From an uncultured Synergistia bacterium (GTDB lineage Bacteria; Eremiobacterota; SpSt-956; JAKJGF01): DNA of 9,696 nt. Position 1 is the stretch's first letter; every line of letters starts with the position of its first letter. The notes below the pieces were generated by a model. It saw nothing but the letters and a program-made list of their open reading frames with translations. It made no database searches and had not been told where the DNA came from. A program made the position numbers and the translations under genes. The stretch spans positions 1 to 9,696 of the forward strand of contig CALARM010000772.1 of the NCBI GenBank assembly GCA_937888925.1. Direction: 5' to 3'. Positions 8,101 to 9,696 of this stretch are shown here, in pieces.

Positions 8101-8288
8101 AGATATTATTTACAGCACATAAAGTTAAAGGGATATGCAGTAATATAAATGCTCATCTCCTGAGCCAGGCAGGCTATGAAATTGAAAAAGCCGGAAAAGA
8201 AGGGGATATAGATAAAATAAGCTCTTATATCAGTCGACTGGAAGAAGAATTTAAGAGATTTGTCGAACAAATCAAATTAATAAAGTAA
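5151..8288 (+). CDS. Hybrid histidine kinase: dual Cache-HAMP-HisKA-HATPase-REC-REC-HPt
   Basis: A 1045-residue membrane sensor kinase able to run a whole phosphorelay within one chain. TM1 is at about 16-40 and TM2 at about 312-332. Between them lies an outside sensor made of two Cache-like repeats (about 119-200 and 220-305). HAMP (about 333-385) and a short coiled coil lead to HisKA, with phospho-acceptor His412 in [11 protein letters not shown]. The ATP-binding domain has an N box (N525, N529), DTGIGIP (561-567) and GGTGLGL (590-596). Receiver 1 (about 648-768) has D654/D655, phospho-acceptor D703, T733 and K755. Receiver 2 (about 796-913) has E802/D803, D846, T879 and K901. The C-terminal HPt (about 940-1040) has His990 in AHKVKG. 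All phospho-transfer residues are present. The start overlaps pbpA by 11 nt; an in-frame ATG at 5163, one base after the pbpA stop, is equally possible. Either way translation is probably coupled to pbpA. No separate response regulator is visible in the window, and the ligand is unknown. Confidence 0.93.
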   Translation: MRIEMLKKFRNLPLSSKLILTYSTVFLTTLILASFFIYSMIEKSLEENIENELRNTTGMIMNMVKTAATVSIKTHLRSVAECNKVSVEHFYNQYKVGLISEDEAKKQARTILLAQTIGETGYIYCINSKGILVIHPKKPLVGVNISNYDFARKQMEKKEGYIEYDWSNPGEKKARPKALYMTYFKPWDWIISVSSYREEFSNLINVELFEENIKSIRLGKTGYAYVIDSSGNLIIHPKLQGTNIFNQEDTQGHKFIQELCNKKNGHIIYPWKNPGEETPREKLVVFDYIPELDWIVASSSYFEEFYSPLIYVRNVIIVTVLLTLLVMFILTMKISSSIVLPLQLLMKKFKIAAKGNMNVRMEKNSNDEIGQLSDYFNNFMEKLEVANRLKVEKEAAEAANRAKSEFLANMSHEIRTPMNGVIGMTTILMDTELTPEQREYVDTISKCADNLLGVINDILDFSKIEAGKLELEIVDFDLRETIEDMMDILAIKAHDKELELSYHISYKLHSLFRGDPGRLRQILINLINNAIKFTKKGEVNLRVTLKEDTEKYSVIYFEVTDTGIGIPETRMEKLFKTFSQVDTSTTREYGGTGLGLVISKQLTEMMGGEIGVRSNEGKGSIFWFTARFEKQHETEKAIYILPEDIKDKRLLIVDDNKINRTVLKEYIKSWGGTSEEASGGAEALGKLYQASAEKKPFEIAILDMAMPEMDGETLGKQIKQAPCLGNIILIMLTSVGKYGDKEHIKKIGFDSYLSKPVKRAQLYNCLLSTVGQKTGEKSVKKDIEQNIAIKDSKLKARILVVEDNQINQKVALHFLNKFGLRGDATANGQEALTALRTIPYDLVLMDVQMPVMDGLKATRIIRDPESDVKNHRIPIIGMTAHAMKGDREKCLEAGMNGYVPKPVDPEQLLIAIKNHLPLEVIETTEEVISEKSITENKEILDMNKFLSRIGDEELCKELINDALESVPQQIEELKNLLKENNIEQILFTAHKVKGICSNINAHLLSQAGYEIEKAGKEGDIDKISSYISRLEEEFKRFVEQIKLIK

Positions 8289-8291
8289 TAT

Positions 8292-8471
8292 CTATATGTT
8301 CGGATTTAAAATATCCATATTATCTTCTTTTATACCCATAGCATAAATTTTATTTTTACACAGTTTTTTCAGGACATTCTCTGGAATATGAAAAGAAGCA
8401 AATACAGGGATTAGTTCTTTCCCTTTATATTCAGGAAAATATTCAAAGAATTCTCCGCTTTTAATTTTTCT
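8292..8471 (-). pseudogene. C-terminal remnant of a DUF3782/PD-(D/E)XK-like protein
   Basis: A 59-codon open stretch on the minus strand reads like the end of a real protein, with no start of its own. It includes SGEFFEYFPEYKGKELIPVF, then ASFHIPENVLKKLCKNKIYA, and ends MDILNPNI before TAG. From memory, this FFEYFPEYKGK...ASF-IPEN...KIYAMG...MDILN pattern matches C-termini of coiled-coil proteins annotated as DUF3782 or PD-(D/E)XK nuclease-like; no search was possible. An in-frame stop at 8472-8474 blocks extension. In a neighbouring frame an ATG at 8485 reads MQKTKEKLKA, which would join sensibly to KSGEFF after a frameshift in the A-rich run. I therefore read it as a truncated, frameshifted fragment. 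Its stop is 3 nt from the end of the convergent kinase gene. It fills most of the otherwise empty 8289-8498 interval. Confidence 0.5.
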
Positions 8472-8498
8472 TTAGTTTTTTGCATAATAAAAAATATG

Positions 8499-8696
8499 CT
8501 ATACTTTTATTTTGTTCCAGTCTATCTGCATCTGCCTTGTCATATCGGCAATTTCTTCGTATGATTTTGAAGGAAATTGCCTTTTTAATATATCCATAAT
8601 TTCTCTGATGAAATGCAGTTCAGCCATCATTATATCATCTTCGAATTCATATAAGACTTTCTTCCATAACTTATCTAATGTTTCAGTTTCAATCAT
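8499..8696 (-). CDS. Small partner of PIN protein, putative antitoxin
   Basis: A 65-residue, highly charged and probably all-helical protein that I do not recognise by family. It contains LDKLWKKVLYEFEDD, then AELHFIREIMDILKRQFP, then SYEEIADMTRQMQIDW. The ATG at 8696 is preferred because GGAGGTGA (8702-8709, minus strand) sits five bases upstream; a GTG at 8705 overlaps that ribosome site and is less likely. It overlaps the 3' end of the PIN gene by 8 nt (ATGATTGA), which implies coupled translation. Position and size suggest the antitoxin of a type II pair, although classical VapBC operons place the antitoxin first. No ribbon-helix-helix or AbrB-like DNA-binding motif is evident. The antitoxin role is inferred only from context. 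Confidence 0.6.
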   Translation of the reverse strand: MIETETLDKLWKKVLYEFEDDIMMAELHFIREIMDILKRQFPSKSYEEIADMTRQMQIDWNKIKV

Positions 8697-9156
8697 TTCT
8701 CTCACCTCCGATGAAATCCTGTGGATTAATAATAAAGACTGCTGGTAAGCTATGATTTAAATTAACTATGTCAACTATATTCATAGTTTTTTCCCTGGCC
8801 ATATGTCTCATATTCCAGGTTAATAAATAGTCCGCTCCGTAAACTGAAGCTATAGCAATATGCAGCGCATCATTTCTTGGAACAGTTAAATAGGTCAGAT
8901 ATTCATCGCAAATTTTTTCAATTTTTTCAGTTACAGGTAAAATAGTAAAGTCAGATACGGACATATACAGTTTTTCTCTCAGTTCATCTTCCACTGTAGC
9001 TCTTATTTCTGCCAGAACAATTTCAGATATAAATGTATTGCAGGAAGGCAGATAATTATCAAATAAATCTCCTGTGAAATCCTGCTTTAATTGGGTTCCA
9101 TGAAATAATGCACTTGGTACGGAAGTATCTAAATATATTCTTAATTTATAATCCAT
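8689..9156 (-). CDS. PIN-domain protein, VapC-like toxin candidate
   Basis: A 155-residue PIN-domain protein. PIN proteins are metal-dependent ribonucleases, and many are toxins that cleave tRNA or rRNA. Visible motifs are RIYLDTSVPSALF (6-18) with the first acidic residue Asp10, FISEIVLAEI (42-51) with Glu45 or Glu50, NDALHIAIAS (95-104) with Asp96, and ADYLLTWNMRHM (108-119), the usual last strand where Asn115 takes the fourth position. The C-terminal NPQDF recalls the I-x-x-P-x-E/D-F tail of this PIN subgroup. The ATG at 9156 has AGAGGTG five bases upstream (9162-9168, minus strand). It is followed by an overlapping small gene, so the two probably form a toxin-antitoxin unit in toxin-first order. 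It lies between two gene fragments, a typical accessory setting. The PIN fold is clear; toxicity is inferred. Confidence 0.83.
   Translation of the reverse strand: MDYKLRIYLDTSVPSALFHGTQLKQDFTGDLFDNYLPSCNTFISEIVLAEIRATVEDELREKLYMSVSDFTILPVTEKIEKICDEYLTYLTVPRNDALHIAIASVYGADYLLTWNMRHMAREKTMNIVDIVNLNHSLPAVFIINPQDFIGGERND
8702..8709 (-). promoter_or_regulatory. Strong Shine-Dalgarno inside the PIN gene end
   Basis: GGAGGTGA on the minus strand, five bases before the ATG at 8696. It matches the 16S rRNA anti-Shine-Dalgarno over eight bases and is the best ribosome site in the window. It decides the start of the small partner gene and suggests that the partner is translated more strongly than the PIN protein, as expected for an antitoxin. 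Confidence 0.7.
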
Positions 9157-9162
9157 TATTGC

Positions 9163-9189
9163 ACCTCTAAATTATATTATATCAGAGGT
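9163..9189 (-). promoter_or_regulatory. Candidate extended -10 promoter within a dyad
   Basis: The minus strand reads TGATATAAT (9184-9176), a perfect extended -10 (TGnTATAAT), with no clear -35. Transcription would start near 9169, giving a leader of about 13 nt before the PIN gene. The -10 is centred in a dyad with 6-bp arms, ACCTCT (9163-9168) and AGAGGT (9184-9189). One arm overlaps the Shine-Dalgarno. The dyad could be an operator for self-repression by the toxin-antitoxin complex. AT-rich gaps produce such matches by chance, so this is tentative. Confidence 0.35.
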
Positions 9190-9231
9190 TAATAATTAAT
9201 TCTATCAGTTCGATTAAAATTACTATTTTTA

Positions 9232-9660
9232 CTAAACTAAAACAATATTACCTCCTATTGATAAAACAGGAAGGTGTAAAAGTCTCTGTTCAATTTCATA
9301 AAGTTCATATTTTTCAGATATTACTGGCAAATATTCTTTCTCTTTTGCAGCCACTACTAAAATAGCATTGTCTACATAAACTTTTTCTGTATATATTCCG
9401 GTAAAATTCACATCATGAAATAATGCTATTGTATCTTCTTCATTAAGAAAATGATAATCCTGTTTTCTGGCTCTATTAAATATAAACAGGTTTATAAGGA
9501 GCATAAGAACATAAGCAGGTAAATTTATAACACTATTAATGACATCAGAAATACTATTAATCTTCTTTAGATGAGCGACAGTCATAGATTTTACTATATC
9601 AGTATTACACATATTAACCACTACTATATAGCCATCCTCTTTTAACTTGACATTGTCACA
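9232..9660 (-). pseudogene. C-terminal fragment of a SAM-dependent methyltransferase
   Basis: A 142-codon open stretch without its N-terminal part. It begins near KLKEDGYIVVVNM, which resembles the late beta strand after the L-K-x-G-G turn of class I methyltransferases. It continues with FLNEEDTIALFHDVNFTGIY and TEKVYVDNAILVVAAKEK, the usual C-terminal pattern of a helix, a G/N-F turn and two final strands. The SAM-binding glycine motif should lie about 90 residues upstream, but an in-frame TAA at 9661-9663 and then the AT-rich palindrome cut the homology. A GTG at 9621 and an ATG at 9612 exist, but neither has a convincing ribosome site. The tail after residue 110 or so (YELYEIEQRLLHLPVLSIGG) is not recognised. 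A frameshifted continuation beyond the window cannot be excluded. Confidence 0.5.
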
Positions 9661-9668
9661 TTAATTTT

Positions 9669-9696
9669 TTTATTAAAAACTAAAGTTTTTAATAAA
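9669..9696. repeat. Perfect 13-bp inverted repeat at window edge
   Basis: TTTATTAAAAACT (9669-9681) and AGTTTTTAATAAA (9684-9696) are exact reverse complements separated by AA. The palindrome begins six bases beyond the stop codon that ends the methyltransferase homology. It has no GC-rich stem, so a conventional terminator is unlikely. It could be a small mobile-element end, a cruciform or a protein-binding site. The window ends on its last base, so its full extent is unknown. Confidence 0.6.

Noticed and set aside
8482..8499. Terminator hairpin GCATA ... TATGC
   Set aside because: Only five A/T-rich pairs with an eight-base loop, no clear T-run in either direction, and it reaches the stop codon of the small gene.
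8512..8748. Plus-strand 78-residue reading frame
   Set aside because: It is the antisense of the small PIN partner, has no ribosome site, and its Ser/Ile-rich product looks like a shadow.

Overview
This window comes from a low-GC bacterial chromosome. It has an operon-like core on the plus strand (about 1-8290) and a decayed accessory stretch on the minus strand (about 8290-9696). The core order is FhaA-like, FhaB-like, RodA/FtsW and class B PBP. That order is known from Actinobacteria and from several Gram-positive anaerobe lineages, so the cell probably makes peptidoglycan with an elongation-type RodA/PbpA pair. The phylum cannot be fixed from this sequence. The four short tandem-repeat arrays look like those of large-genome or uncultivated bacteria rather than of a streamlined one.

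Region by region: (i) 1-1040 holds most of an acyl-CoA dehydrogenase-fold flavoprotein cut by the left edge. It keeps FAD-site motifs but has no glutamate at either usual catalytic-base position. (ii) 1041-1163 is a gap containing facing heptamer repeats that fold into a long imperfect hairpin ending just before the fhaA ribosome binding site. (iii) 1164-5161 carries fhaA, fhaB, rodA and pbpA, with three more heptamer arrays in the gaps. (iv) 5151-8288 is a large hybrid histidine kinase whose start overlaps pbpA: two membrane segments, two Cache-like sensor repeats, HAMP, HisKA, HATPase, two receivers and HPt. (v) 8292-8471 (minus) is a C-terminal gene fragment. (vi) 8499-9156 (minus) is a two-gene unit, a PIN-domain toxin candidate followed by an overlapping 65-residue partner. 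(vii) 9232-9660 (minus) is a methyltransferase C-terminal fragment, followed at the window edge by a 13-bp-arm palindrome.

How it may work together: FhaA and FhaB proteins read phosphothreonine signals and, in Mycobacterium, connect Ser/Thr kinases to cell-wall synthesis. RodA polymerises glycan strands and PbpA cross-links them. No Ser/Thr kinase or phosphatase is visible here. A multistep phosphorelay kinase follows pbpA instead, where Actinobacteria carry pknA/pknB.

The most unusual signal is the repeats. All four arrays have a 7-nt period and obey one grammar, GTRA plus three array-specific bases (NCA, TGC, AGG, CGC), when read on the appropriate strand. They sit only between genes, and in places touch a stop codon or the space between a Shine-Dalgarno-like sequence and its start.
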